DNA of 43,403 nucleotides from JBBIWA01 sp037439425 (lineage in GTDB: Bacteria; Acidobacteriota; Blastocatellia; RBC074), in the NCBI GenBank assembly GCA_037439425.1, contig JBBIWA010000045.1, forward strand, positions 1 to 43,403, written 5' to 3'. The notes beneath the pieces were generated by a model. The model had not been told where the DNA came from. It did no database searches and was given only the letters and a program-made list of their open reading frames with translations. Below are positions 17,316 to 26,202 of this stretch, in pieces. The stretch's first letter is position 1. Each line of letters opens with the position of its first letter. Position numbers and translations under genes: made by a program.

Positions 17316-19859
17316 ATGAGCAAAAGAAGCGCGCGATCACAAAGCATGATCCATCAAGCCAGGTGGCAGCAAGTGCTTGCTGGATTGCTGATGGCTATTT
17401 GGATGTTGGCCTTTCACTCGCCGCTGCGCGCGCAGGAGAAGCCCACTTCCAGAGGCGTGCTGCAAGGACAGATTGTCGCCATCAGTCCAGATGGGCAGCC
17501 ATTTTATGTGCCTGGAGTCAGTCTGAAACTGACTGGCAGCGGGCCAGCCATTACTTCACTGACGACCTTCTCAAACGAAGTGGGGGAGTACCAATTCCGG
17601 GAACTCCTCCCCGGCACTTACACTCTGGAGGCAGCGCTTCAAGGGTTTAAGAAATTCTCCAAAACCGTCACCATCCGAGCTGCAGAAACAATTGTTGAGG
17701 ATCTCACTCTGGAGTTGGAAGGGCTTCGCGCTGAGGTCACAGTCAGCAGTGAGACTGAAGGCATCGCCACTACTGAGACGGCGCCCCCCTCAGAACTGAA
17801 ACAACAAACGCTGCAGAACGTTCCGTTGATTAATGAGCGGTTTCAAGATGCCTTGCCCCTGACCCCTGGAGTCGTGCGCGGCCCCGATGGGTTAATCAAC
17901 ATCAAGGGCGCGCGCGCCAGCCAGAGCGGAATGGTGGTCAATTCCGCCAACGTGACCGACCCGGTGACGGGCGAGTATGCGATCAATTTGCCGATTGATG
18001 TGGTGAACTCGCTGCAAGTGCTGACCAACCCTTATGCGCCGGAATACGGTAAATTCACGGGCGCCATCACCAGCATCGAGACGCGCCGCGGCACTGACAA
18101 GTGGAAGGTGCAGTTCCAGAATTTCTTTCCGCGTCTGCGCCGCCGGAACGGAAGCTTCAGAGGCTTGGGGTCGGCGACTCCACGCCTGAGCTTCAGCGGG
18201 CCGCTGAAAAAGGATAAGATCCGTCTCCTGCAATCATTCGAGTACCGGTTCGTGCGCACCGATGTTGAGAGCCTGCCGCCGAATCAGCGGGATATTGAGT
18301 TGGAGAGTTTCGACTCTTTTACCCAGCTAGACTGGGATCTGAACTCGACAAACCATCTAACCACGACTTTTTCGGTCTTCCCGCAGAAGCTGGCCTTCGC
18401 TGGCCTCAATACCTTCAATCCGCAGGAAGTGACACCCAATTACAAGCAACGCGGTTTCTTCTGGGCGCTCAACGAAAAGAAGGCCTTCGCCAACGGCTCG
18501 CTGCTGGAGAGCTATTTCAGCATCAAACAATTCGACGCCAACATCTTTCCCAGTTCCGGCAATGGGGTGATGAATTTTGCTCCTGATGTCAATTCGGGGA
18601 ATTTCTTCAATCGGCAAGATCGCGACAGCCGCCGCTATGAATTTCTGGAGACCTATAGTTTCACTCCGCACCTGCTGACTGGCGCGCATCTGATGAAGGC
18701 GGGAGCGGGCTACAGCTATAACACCTTTGACGGGCGCAGTCTGAGCAACACGGTACGGATTTTGCGCGCCAACGGCGCCCGCAGCCAGCAGATTGATTTT
18801 GTCGGCGACACAAAGCTTGAGCGCAATAAAGGCGAGTTCGCCTCTTTTTTCCAGGACAAGTGGACCCTCAATGACCGTTTGACTTTCGAGTATGGCGTCC
18901 GCTTTGACCGTGACACGATTGCAGATGAAAACAACTTCGCGCCCCGCCTGGGATGGGCCTTTGTTCCGATCAATGACGGGCGCACGGTGATTCGCGGCGG
19001 CCTGGGCTTGTTCTACGACAAGGTCAACCTCAACACTGCCACTTTCGAGCAGCAGCAGGCTCGCCTGCTGACACGATTCGCCGCCGATGGAGAACAGATC
19101 ATTGGCGCGCCGCAACAGCAGCTTCTGACACTCGAAGGAGGCAGATTCCGCACTCCGCGCAGCGTCAACTGGAACCTGGAGTTTGACCGCGAATGGTTGC
19201 CCAATCTCTTCGTGCGCGTTGGTTATCAACAGCGTGAAGGGCGGCGTGAATTCATACTCGACCCACTCGAGGATCCGGTGCGAGGGAGCCGTCTGCTGCT
19301 TGGCAACGGCGGGCGTTCGAGTTACAAGGAATTTCAGCTCCTGGCGCGCTACACCTTTCACGACCGGGATCAGCTTGTGGCCTCTTACACGCGGTCGAAG
19401 GCCAATGGCGATCTGAACGATTTCAATTCTTTCTATGGCAACTTTGAAAACCCGATCATTCGCCCCAATGAACGGTCGCGGCTGTCCTGGGACGCGCCCA
19501 ATCGCTTTCTGCTCTGGGGCGACGTTAGTCTGAAGCACGGTCTGACCGTCTCGCCAGTGCTGGAGATCCGCGATGGGTTTCCGCTCTCCTTCATTGACGA
19601 AGACAGAAATTTTGTCGGGCGACGCAATCGCGCGGGGCGTTTTCCCACCTTCGCTTCGCTCGATCTGCAGGTCTTGAAGAGCGTGAAAATTCCGTTTGGC
19701 GGGAAAAAATACAAGGCCAGAGTAGGAGTGAGAGTTTTCAATCTGACCAATCACTTCAATCCCCGCGACTTTCAGGGCAATTTAGCCAGCCCGCTGTTCG
19801 GCAACTTCTTTAATGGGGTCTCGCGTGAGCTTCGGGGAAAGTTTGTGCTCGATTTTTGA
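17316..19859 (+). CDS. TonB-dependent receptor with carboxypeptidase-regulatory-like domain (Oar-like)
   Basis: An 847-residue outer-membrane protein. A signal peptide (to about residue 40, LRAQ) is followed by a CarboxypepD_reg-like beta-sandwich (about 47-135, FSNEVGEYQFRELLPGTYTL), a plug-like region with NIKGARASQSGMVVN and APEYGKFTGAITSIETR, and a long beta-barrel ending in the C-terminal aromatic GKFVLDF, the usual BAM signal. Expanded families of such receptors are typical of Acidobacteriota. The cargo cannot be read. A strong hairpin follows the stop codon. Confidence 0.92.
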   Translation: MSKRSARSQSMIHQARWQQVLAGLLMAIWMLAFHSPLRAQEKPTSRGVLQGQIVAISPDGQPFYVPGVSLKLTGSGPAITSLTTFSNEVGEYQFRELLPGTYTLEAALQGFKKFSKTVTIRAAETIVEDLTLELEGLRAEVTVSSETEGIATTETAPPSELKQQTLQNVPLINERFQDALPLTPGVVRGPDGLINIKGARASQSGMVVNSANVTDPVTGEYAINLPIDVVNSLQVLTNPYAPEYGKFTGAITSIETRRGTDKWKVQFQNFFPRLRRRNGSFRGLGSATPRLSFSGPLKKDKIRLLQSFEYRFVRTDVESLPPNQRDIELESFDSFTQLDWDLNSTNHLTTTFSVFPQKLAFAGLNTFNPQEVTPNYKQRGFFWALNEKKAFANGSLLESYFSIKQFDANIFPSSGNGVMNFAPDVNSGNFFNRQDRDSRRYEFLETYSFTPHLLTGAHLMKAGAGYSYNTFDGRSLSNTVRILRANGARSQQIDFVGDTKLERNKGEFASFFQDKWTLNDRLTFEYGVRFDRDTIADENNFAPRLGWAFVPINDGRTVIRGGLGLFYDKVNLNTATFEQQQARLLTRFAADGEQIIGAPQQQLLTLEGGRFRTPRSVNWNLEFDREWLPNLFVRVGYQQREGRREFILDPLEDPVRGSRLLLGNGGRSSYKEFQLLARYTFHDRDQLVASYTRSKANGDLNDFNSFYGNFENPIIRPNERSRLSWDAPNRFLLWGDVSLKHGLTVSPVLEIRDGFPLSFIDEDRNFVGRRNRAGRFPTFASLDLQVLKSVKIPFGGKKYKARVGVRVFNLTNHFNPRDFQGNLASPLFGNFFNGVSRELRGKFVLDF

Positions 19860-19861
19860 GA

Positions 19862-19886
19862 GTCTGACAAAGGGCCTTTGTCAGAC
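19862..19886 (+). terminator. Perfect 11-bp hairpin after the TonB receptor gene
   Basis: GTCTGACAAAG (19862-19872) and CTTTGTCAGAC (19876-19886) pair perfectly around a GGC triloop, starting two bases after the TGA. No run of T follows, so it is not a standard intrinsic terminator. It may be a Rho-dependent 3' end, an RNA-processing/stability hairpin, or an attenuator lowering expression of the next gene. Confidence 0.6.
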
Positions 19887-19920
19887 AGCGAAACACATGA
19901 AAGGTAAAGGAAGAGATACG

Positions 19921-20724
19921 ATGAAAGAAAGGGGTCGACAACTACGACGATTTTTTATTGGGAGATCACTGTTGGGATTTCTGTTGGCCGCCACGCTGAC
20001 GAATCTGCCGGCGCAAACCATCACTGCGACCCAGCATGCCCCCCTCTCTCATCCATCTATCAAGGGAATAACCGGCGACATCATCTTCGCGCAATTGCTG
20101 GAGCACAACCGCCTGCGCCAGGCTCGCCTGCAGCAATATTCGGTGTCGCGCACTTACCGGATCACGAATGATAAAGGCAAGGTGCGCGCAGAAACCCAGG
20201 TGCTGATGCAGTACCACGCGCCGAGCACGAAAGAATTCCAGGCCGTCTCAGAAAAAGGGTCCGGGTTTATCCGCCGGCACGTTTTCAATCGGTTGATGGA
20301 GAGTGAGGTCGAGACGGCCGCCGGGCGCAATCGCCACGACAGCTCGATTACACCTGCCAACTATACCTTCAAGCTGCTTGGTGAAGAAGATGTGGACGGC
20401 TACCACTGCTTCGCCGTCGAAGCCATTCCGAAGCGGAACGACAAGTATTTATTCAGAGGGAAAGTATGGATTCACGCGACGGATTTCGCAGTTGTCAAAA
20501 TCGCAGGGCAGCCCGCCAAGAATCCGTCGTTTTGGATCAAGCGGGTGGAGTTCGTGCGACGCTATCAGAAAGTGGGCGATTTCTGGCTACCACTTCAGGA
20601 CCAGTCCACCACGCAGGTCAGAATCTTTGGCGCCCACATCCTGACCATCGACTATGACCAATACCAGATCGCCCAGGCTGACCGGGTAGACAACACATAC
20701 TCGGCTGACTCTGGCCACAAGTGA
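19921..20724 (+). CDS. Exported LolA-like/outer-membrane lipoprotein-sorting-like protein
   Basis: A 267-residue protein with a signal peptide (basic MKERGRQLRR, hydrophobic core, LPAQ around residue 32). The mature part resembles half-barrel LolA/LppX-like proteins: repeated beta-strands such as VSRTYRITNDKGKVRAETQVLMQY, YTFKLLGEEDVDGYHCFAVEAIP and DFAVVKIAGQPAKNP. Such proteins bind lipid-like ligands in the periplasm. ATG 19921 has GGAAGAG upstream; an earlier ATG at 19897 would add eight residues. It is followed 22 bases later by the flippase-like gene, which supports a lipid-related role. Confidence 0.7.
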   Translation: MKERGRQLRRFFIGRSLLGFLLAATLTNLPAQTITATQHAPLSHPSIKGITGDIIFAQLLEHNRLRQARLQQYSVSRTYRITNDKGKVRAETQVLMQYHAPSTKEFQAVSEKGSGFIRRHVFNRLMESEVETAAGRNRHDSSITPANYTFKLLGEEDVDGYHCFAVEAIPKRNDKYLFRGKVWIHATDFAVVKIAGQPAKNPSFWIKRVEFVRRYQKVGDFWLPLQDQSTTQVRIFGAHILTIDYDQYQIAQADRVDNTYSADSGHK

Positions 20725-20746
20725 CATCCACTGTCGGCAGGCAATT

Positions 20747-21781
20747 ATGACTGGACGCGGAATCAAACACCTTTTGTTCTGGCCTGGCCTTTGCTTATTC
20801 GTCTACCTCCTGAGAAAGGTTGGATGGCAGCATCTGGTCCATGACTTGCGACTCCTGGGATGGTCGCTGGTCTTGATCCTCGGGCTCAGTGGCGTCAAAT
20901 ACGTCATCAGCGCGCTGGCCTTGGCGGCCGCCTTTTTTCCTGAAGAGCGGCAATCCTGGCCGGCCCTGTTCGGTTATCGCCTGGCCGGGGAAGCGATGAA
21001 CTATCTGTCCATCGCCGGGCCTTTGATGAGCGAGCCGGTCAAGGCATCGCTGGTGCGCGGTGTGGGTTTTACGCCTGCTTTGGCTTCGACGCTCTTGGAA
21101 ACGACCGTCAATACTATGGCCGCCAGCTTGGTGAGTGTCGCGGGCCTGGGGCTGCTGGTCTTTGGGCGTCTCTCCGGAGCCGCGCTACGTTTTGCCAGCT
21201 TTGGCGCTATCGTGTTGCTGCTGGCCATGGTGATTGGCCTGCTGTATGCTCTCAAGAACAGCGTTCCATTTTTGACCTGGCCCTGGCAGCGCGCGCGGCG
21301 CATCTGCCGGCTTTCTTCGCCCAAACTGGGCGCCAGGCTTGAGCTGGTCGAAGGGCGGCTGCACCGCCTGAGCGCTGAAAGACCTGGAGCTTTATGGATG
21401 ATCTTCTTCCTGAGCCTGGTAGCTCAGGGACTGGCTCTCGTCGAGATCTATGCAGTGGTGATTCCTCTAGGCATCACTCCGAGCCTGGCCAGCCTGTTGG
21501 TGATGGAGGCTTTCACCAAACTGGCGAAAGCGCTGTTCTTCTTCGTGCCTGCTCGTATCGGCGCTGATGAAGGCAGTTCGGCGGGAATCTTTGCGCTCTT
21601 GGGTCTGGCGCCGACAGCCGGAGTGACGCTGGCGCTGGCGCGCCGGTGGCGCGCTATTTTCTGGAGCGGAGTGGGGCTGGCTTTTCTGCTCGCCGCGAGC
21701 GTCAAACCCGTCTCCTCTATGAGCAAAGAGCAAAGGGCAATAAGCAAAGAGCAAAGCGTACCCTTCGCCCCTGGCCCTTAG
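20747..21781 (+). CDS. Lysylphosphatidylglycerol synthase TM-domain (UPF0104) flippase-like membrane protein
   Basis: A 344-residue polytopic membrane protein with about eight hydrophobic helices and the family motif GEAMNYLSIAGPLMSEPVKA (about residues 85-104) and a late FVPARIGADEGSSAG. Members translocate or handle modified phospholipids and glycolipids. The C-terminal tail (SKEQRAISKEQS) is translated from an intergenic-type repeat (AGCAAAGAGCAAAG twice, 21722-21756), so the original end may have been displaced. It starts the putative phospholipid head-group module 20747-25104. Confidence 0.8.
   Translation: MTGRGIKHLLFWPGLCLFVYLLRKVGWQHLVHDLRLLGWSLVLILGLSGVKYVISALALAAAFFPEERQSWPALFGYRLAGEAMNYLSIAGPLMSEPVKASLVRGVGFTPALASTLLETTVNTMAASLVSVAGLGLLVFGRLSGAALRFASFGAIVLLLAMVIGLLYALKNSVPFLTWPWQRARRICRLSSPKLGARLELVEGRLHRLSAERPGALWMIFFLSLVAQGLALVEIYAVVIPLGITPSLASLLVMEAFTKLAKALFFFVPARIGADEGSSAGIFALLGLAPTAGVTLALARRWRAIFWSGVGLAFLLAASVKPVSSMSKEQRAISKEQSVPFAPGP
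21722..21756 (+). repeat. Short direct repeat AGCAAAGAGCAAAG x2
   Basis: Two exact 14-base copies at 21722-21735 and 21743-21756, within the last codons of the flippase-like gene. This low-complexity A/G-rich text looks like intergenic repeat sequence that has been captured by the reading frame. Confidence 0.7.
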
Positions 21782-21819
21782 CCATTAGGATTGGTGTTGC
21801 TTGGACGCCGAACGAGCCG

Positions 21820-22821
21820 ATGCGGAAAACTGAATTTGAGCCACCCATCACCCTTCGCAGACAGTCTTCCCACAGTCGGCTGGAACTGATTGCCATGATG
21901 ATACTGATTTCGCCGCTGTTGCTGGCTGTTACCCGCCCCCAATCAGATACGCAGTCACAGATGGGGCCGACTCTCAGCGGTTCTTTTGCGCCTGAGACAT
22001 GGGCCGAATTCAACCGTCCTGAACTGGTGCTGGTTAATTGGAACATCGAACGTGGAGTGCGTCTGACAAAGATCCTGCAAGCCTTGCAGGCTCCGCTGGC
22101 GGCAGACCTGTGCGTGCTCCAAGAGGTGGATTTGCACACGCGCCGGACAGGATACCGCAATGTGGCCGAAGAGCTGGCTCGGGAGATGGAAATGAATTAC
22201 ATCTTCGGCATAGAATTTAAGGAATTGGCGCAAGGACGTTCCAGGATTGCGGCCTTTACCGGCCAGGCCATGCTCTGCCGGTTTCAGATCTCCCGCGCCC
22301 GGGTGCTGCGATTCCGCCATCAATTGTACGACTGGGGACCGCGATGGAAGCCGCGTTGGTCCAAGCTCCAGCCGCGTCAGGGCGGACGGATGGCGCTGGT
22401 GGCAGAGTTTCGATGGGGTGGACGATTGTGCGTCATCTACAACCTCCATCTTGAAAGTCAGGCCAGCGACCGAGGCCGGACCAAACAAATTCGGGAAGTC
22501 CTCGAAGACCTCAACACGCACTACACGCCGGAGACGCCAGTGATCCTGGCCGGAGATTTGAATACCCAGCAGGGAGATAATTCGCCAGTCTTACGAGAGC
22601 TCAAAGCCAACGGTTTTCAGGATGCGCTGCAGGATTATCAAGGGCCACTCGGGACCAAAGTCGGATCGCAGTCAAGACGAAAAAAAGACTGGATTCTGGT
22701 GCGTCACCTGCGCTTCACCAGCGGCCAGATCGTCGGACTGGCGATTTCCGATCATTACCCGCTCCTTGTCCGCCTGGCGCTTCCTATCTCGCCAAAGTCT
22801 GATTCTTCATCACGTGAGTGA
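21820..22821 (+). CDS. Endonuclease/exonuclease/phosphatase (EEP) family phosphoesterase, membrane-anchored or exported
   Basis: A 333-residue protein. A hydrophobic segment near residues 22-38 suggests export or anchoring. The EEP fold is clear: VNWNIERG (metal-binding Asn), VLQEVDL (metal Glu), the central YNLHLES, AGDLNTQQGDNS and the terminal SDHYPLLVRL with the catalytic Asp-His. EEP enzymes cleave phosphodiesters or phosphomonoesters, including phosphoinositides and sphingomyelin. In this lipid gene neighbourhood a phospholipid phosphoesterase is more likely than a nuclease (inference). ATG 21820 lies 38 bases after the flippase stop. Confidence 0.85.
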   Translation: MRKTEFEPPITLRRQSSHSRLELIAMMILISPLLLAVTRPQSDTQSQMGPTLSGSFAPETWAEFNRPELVLVNWNIERGVRLTKILQALQAPLAADLCVLQEVDLHTRRTGYRNVAEELAREMEMNYIFGIEFKELAQGRSRIAAFTGQAMLCRFQISRARVLRFRHQLYDWGPRWKPRWSKLQPRQGGRMALVAEFRWGGRLCVIYNLHLESQASDRGRTKQIREVLEDLNTHYTPETPVILAGDLNTQQGDNSPVLRELKANGFQDALQDYQGPLGTKVGSQSRRKKDWILVRHLRFTSGQIVGLAISDHYPLLVRLALPISPKSDSSSRE

Positions 22822-22929
22822 GAGGTCTCAACCGTCAACCAGACCGAAATAATTGTAGGCTGGTGATTACAACTACATATTCAGTGAGAGGTTGATGGTA
22901 TCAATTTCAGGGATTGGAGACAAACCACC

Positions 22930-24309
22930 ATGCAAGTTGTGATTTCTTTACCTGAGAGAGACGAGCTTAAGGCTGCCGGAGGAGTGGAACAAGCGCTGTT
23001 CCGACAGGTGTGTGGAATTCCTCTCTTGACGCGTGTGATCGCGACGGCCGGAAGAAGTGGTGGCACAAGGTTTCTGTTACTGTCTCCGAAGAGCTTGCCT
23101 GAAGAGCGGCTGAGGAGCAGCTTGAATTCTCCTCTTCTTTCATCCCTCGCGATCGAGACCTGCAGACTGGAGAGCGCCTTCGACCCCGATAACACGGCGG
23201 CCTGGCGAGCGATCGAAAGCCGCTTGGCAAAGAAGTTCCTCTGGCTCCCCTGGAACTATGTCGTAGACCGGAAATCGCTCAGTCAATTAATCGAAGTGGG
23301 CGAGACCTCAAGCGAGGGCGCGCGTTTTGTCTGGCCAGATCAAGCGGCAGAGAAGCCCTCACCAGGCGTGAGTCGCAAGATGCCTGCCGTAGTCATCGCT
23401 AAAAAGCTGACCACCGCCACAGACTCGGCGACGGAGATGGCCGGTGCGTTGAGCAGGGTTTTGGGAGATGGGTCTTTAGCAGTAGTTGCGGTTTCTAAGC
23501 CTCCTGGTACGCTCGTGCACTCATCCCGGACTGCGCGCCTGGCCGCAGCCGAACTGGTGCGCCGATCGGGCAAAGACACGGATGGGGTCTTTTCGACCTT
23601 CAATCGCCGTCTCTGCCGGCCCATGGTGCGCTGGCTGACGAAAACCCCTCTCACCCCTAACCTGGTCACTTTTGCTGGGCTGATGGTCGCTATCGGGTCG
23701 GGATACTGGTATGCCCAGGGCCACTATGCTGCCTATGTCTTCGGCGGCCTGCTCTATTTCGTCTCCGTGCTGTTTGATGAGATGGATGGGATGCTGGCTC
23801 GCCTCACCTTTCGGGAATCAGCGTTTGGCTGCTGGCTGGAAACCTTTGTGGACTACGCCAGCTATCTCATCCTCTTTGCGGGTATGACGATTGGGTTGTC
23901 TCGGGAAAGTGGCTTGCTCTGGCTGGCCCTCGGCGGGTTGTTGCTCATCGGAACCTTCATCTCGTTTTTCGTCGTCAGCCATCAAAGGAAGCTGGCCACA
24001 GATCCGGACAGACCGAACGAATATCTGAGCCGTATTCATCGCCAGCTCGAGGCTGATTCCAGCCACCTCCTGTCGCGCTTCGGTCGCCTGACGGAGTTCG
24101 TGATTCGGAAAGCTCCTTTGAGCCATTTCATCCCGCTCTTTTCCCTCCTGGGCGGATTGAAGGTCTTTTTCTCGTTTGCCGCCTTCGGCAGCAACGTGGT
24201 CTGGCTGGTGGCTCTCTCCTATAACCGGCTCTTCCGAAGCTCATCGGAGACGCTATCGAACACCAATTGCCGGACACTTTACTGTTCACCAGCAGAGGAA
24301 GGGAGATGA
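22930..24309 (+). CDS. CDP-alcohol phosphatidyltransferase with degenerate nucleotidyltransferase-like N-terminal domain
   Basis: A 459-residue two-domain protein. Residues 1 to about 210 look like a degenerate GT-A/MobA-like domain (VCGIPLLTRVIATAGRSGG). Residues about 220-440 are a CDP-OH-P membrane domain with the motif DEMDGMLAR, eight residues, GCWLETFVD (codons 23776-23853). The family pattern D-x2-DG-x2-AR-x8-G-x3-D-x3-D is met except that the third Asp is Glu (codon 23839-23841). The architecture resembles IPCT-DIPPS fusions that make inositol-phosphate lipids or solutes. The next gene, three bases on, encodes a full nucleotidyltransferase that could supply the CDP-alcohol. Confidence 0.85.
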   Translation: MQVVISLPERDELKAAGGVEQALFRQVCGIPLLTRVIATAGRSGGTRFLLLSPKSLPEERLRSSLNSPLLSSLAIETCRLESAFDPDNTAAWRAIESRLAKKFLWLPWNYVVDRKSLSQLIEVGETSSEGARFVWPDQAAEKPSPGVSRKMPAVVIAKKLTTATDSATEMAGALSRVLGDGSLAVVAVSKPPGTLVHSSRTARLAAAELVRRSGKDTDGVFSTFNRRLCRPMVRWLTKTPLTPNLVTFAGLMVAIGSGYWYAQGHYAAYVFGGLLYFVSVLFDEMDGMLARLTFRESAFGCWLETFVDYASYLILFAGMTIGLSRESGLLWLALGGLLLIGTFISFFVVSHQRKLATDPDRPNEYLSRIHRQLEADSSHLLSRFGRLTEFVIRKAPLSHFIPLFSLLGGLKVFFSFAAFGSNVVWLVALSYNRLFRSSSETLSNTNCRTLYCSPAEEGR

Positions 24310-24312
24310 TTT

Positions 24313-25104
24313 ATGAAAGCCGTGATTTTAGCCGCTGGCATGTGCTCGCGCATTCGTCAAGTGACCCAAGGCTTGCCCAAATGCTTGTTGCATTTTGGCG
24401 ACCGGACAATTTTGGACTACCAGCTGGAGAGCCTCTTTGACGCCGGGATTTCAGAAATCGCGATCGTGGTCGGTTACGCGCAAGAACACATCATCAACCA
24501 CGTGGCGCGCTGGCACCCGGAAAAATGCCGCCGCATCAGCTTCATCGAGAACCCCCGGTTTGCCTTTACCAACAATATCTATTCCCTGTGGCTGGCGCGA
24601 GATTGGGTGGAGATGAGCGATTTTATCTGTCTCAACGCGGATGTGCTCTATCATCCTGACATCATCCTGCCCGCGGTCGCTGCGCGGGCAGACATTTCCG
24701 TCATCATTGACGAGGCGTGGCGCGATGAGACCATGAAGGTGATCATCAGAGACGGCCAGGTGGTAGCGATGAGCAAAGCGATTTCGCGCGAGCAGTACAG
24801 CGGAACCTACGCCAACATCACGACCTTTTCTCGGCGGGTGTGCCAGCCTTTGTTTGCCGAGATAGAAGCGCTGATTGCGGAAGGTCAGGTGAATGTCTTC
24901 TTCAACGTGGCAGTGGAGCGGCTGATTGCGCGCGGAGTGCTGGTCTCTTACACCAGGACCGAAGGGTTACCCTGGGCTGAGATAGACGACCCCAGTGATC
25001 TCTGGTTCGCGCAAACGCACATCTATCCGCGATTGATCTCGGAACTGGCTCCCGGCCACCATTTAGCTGAAAGTGAGATGTTTTCCGCGCCCCCTGTCGC
25101 GTGA
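24313..25104 (+). CDS. Nucleotidyltransferase, LicC/IPCT-like (putative CDP-alcohol synthase)
   Basis: A 263-residue GT-A nucleotidyltransferase starting KAVILAAGMCSRIRQVTQGLPKCLL; the usual GxGSR loop reads GMCSR. The motif FTNNIYSLWLARD and the metal-binding LNADVLYHP are typical of LicC-like phosphocholine and IPCT-type cytidylyltransferases rather than hexose-1-phosphate enzymes. AWRDETMKV and AEIDDPSDL supply further family residues. It starts three bases after the CDP-alcohol phosphatidyltransferase stop. Together they would activate a phospho-alcohol with CTP and transfer it to a lipid or alcohol acceptor. Choline, inositol or another head group cannot be told apart here. Confidence 0.86.
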   Translation: MKAVILAAGMCSRIRQVTQGLPKCLLHFGDRTILDYQLESLFDAGISEIAIVVGYAQEHIINHVARWHPEKCRRISFIENPRFAFTNNIYSLWLARDWVEMSDFICLNADVLYHPDIILPAVAARADISVIIDEAWRDETMKVIIRDGQVVAMSKAISREQYSGTYANITTFSRRVCQPLFAEIEALIAEGQVNVFFNVAVERLIARGVLVSYTRTEGLPWAEIDDPSDLWFAQTHIYPRLISELAPGHHLAESEMFSAPPVA

Positions 25105-25371
25105 ACCGGAAGTGAGTATCAGAAACCGCAGCAGCTTAGATTATGAAAAGATTGGCGACAATCGCGATCCTGCCAGGCAGGCTGATCTCGCTCACCCGCC
25201 TCTGCTCGCCGCGTGGCCTTCAACGTCAGGTGTCCGAGCGGCGCGGCAGTCATTGACCGGATGTAGAGCCGGTCGAAACACTCCGCCAATCAAGGCAAGT
25301 TTGCCCAAGATCAATTCAACCGGGCCTTCACTTCTCACCAGGCCCATCAAGCGGTCTGAGGAGTTCAAGTC

Positions 25372-26202
25372 ATGAGCAAGATCCTCGTCGTTGGCGCTGA
25401 GCCATCCCTCGGCGAATTGATTCAGCCTGCCCTGGCCTGCGAAGGCTACCGCCTTAAGCAGGTAGGGAACGGGCCAGATGGATTGAGGCTACTGGTCAAA
25501 GAGCCATTCGACCTGGTGATTGTTGACTTGAATCTGCCGGGACTGAACGGAGTCGAATTCCTGAGGCGCCTGCGGCAAGCTCAGCCCGATCTCAAATGCT
25601 TGATGCTGACCGGGCAAGTGACAGCCGAAACGCTCCTTGACGCGCTCCAGGCCCGGATCTGCGGATGGCTCACCAGGCCGTTCACCATTTCCGCGTTGCG
25701 CCTGGCCGTGCAAGAAGCGCTGGAGGCTTGTCCTGCCGCAGGGATTGAAGTAGTTTCAGCGCGGCCCGAATGGATCGAACTGCGGATTCCATGCGCCTTC
25801 TCTATGGTTGCTCCTCTGCAGCAGTTGCTTGTGTTGTGGGAGGCAGACCTCTTGGACGAAACAAGAGAGGCTCTCACTTATGCTTTCCGGGAGATGCTCA
25901 ACAATGCCCTTGAACACGGATGCAAACTAGATCCAGCACAACACATTGAGATTAGCCTGGTGCGCCTCAAGCGTGTGGTCATTTGCCGAATTAAAGATCC
26001 GGGCACAGGCTTCGACCCGAGACAGTTAGCGCACGCCGCGATCTGCAATCCAGATGACGATCCCTTGCGTCATATTTACATGCGCGAAAGGCAAGGCGCG
26101 CGCGCTGGCGGCTTCGGTATTCTCTCGACCAGGCAACTCGTGGATGATCTGATCTATAACGAACAACACAACGAATTGCTATTTACCAAATACCTTCCTT
26201 GA
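25372..26202 (+). CDS. Response-regulator receiver domain fused to a HATPase (anti-sigma/RsbW-like) domain
   Basis: A 276-residue protein. Residues 1-120 are a receiver domain with phospho-acceptor Asp52 (VIVDLNLPGLNG) and Thr80. The usual acidic pair near residues 8-9 is replaced (VGAEP) and the conserved Lys is Arg102 (LTRPF). Residues about 130-276 are a HATPase_c domain with N-box FREMLNNALEHG, G1-box DPGTGFDP and a late GGFGIL, as in RsbW/SpoIIAB-type kinases. No His phospho-site domain is present. It probably links a phosphorelay to anti-sigma kinase activity. No partner sigma factor or STAS gene is nearby. Confidence 0.85.
   Translation: MSKILVVGAEPSLGELIQPALACEGYRLKQVGNGPDGLRLLVKEPFDLVIVDLNLPGLNGVEFLRRLRQAQPDLKCLMLTGQVTAETLLDALQARICGWLTRPFTISALRLAVQEALEACPAAGIEVVSARPEWIELRIPCAFSMVAPLQQLLVLWEADLLDETREALTYAFREMLNNALEHGCKLDPAQHIEISLVRLKRVVICRIKDPGTGFDPRQLAHAAICNPDDDPLRHIYMRERQGARAGGFGILSTRQLVDDLIYNEQHNELLFTKYLP

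Noticed and set aside
18357..19754. Long minus-strand open frame opposite the first TonB receptor
   Set aside because: It has no signal, family motif or ribosome site and mirrors the strongly supported receptor gene; long antisense frames are common in GC-rich coding DNA.
21722..21756. CRISPR-like or tandem repeat array
   Set aside because: Only two 14-base copies with a seven-base gap, inside a coding tail; no array structure and no cas genes anywhere in the window.
25073..25375. Open frame between the nucleotidyltransferase and the receiver-HATPase gene
   Set aside because: No ribosome site or recognisable pattern and it overlaps the end of the preceding gene; treated as a non-coding gap of about 270 bases.
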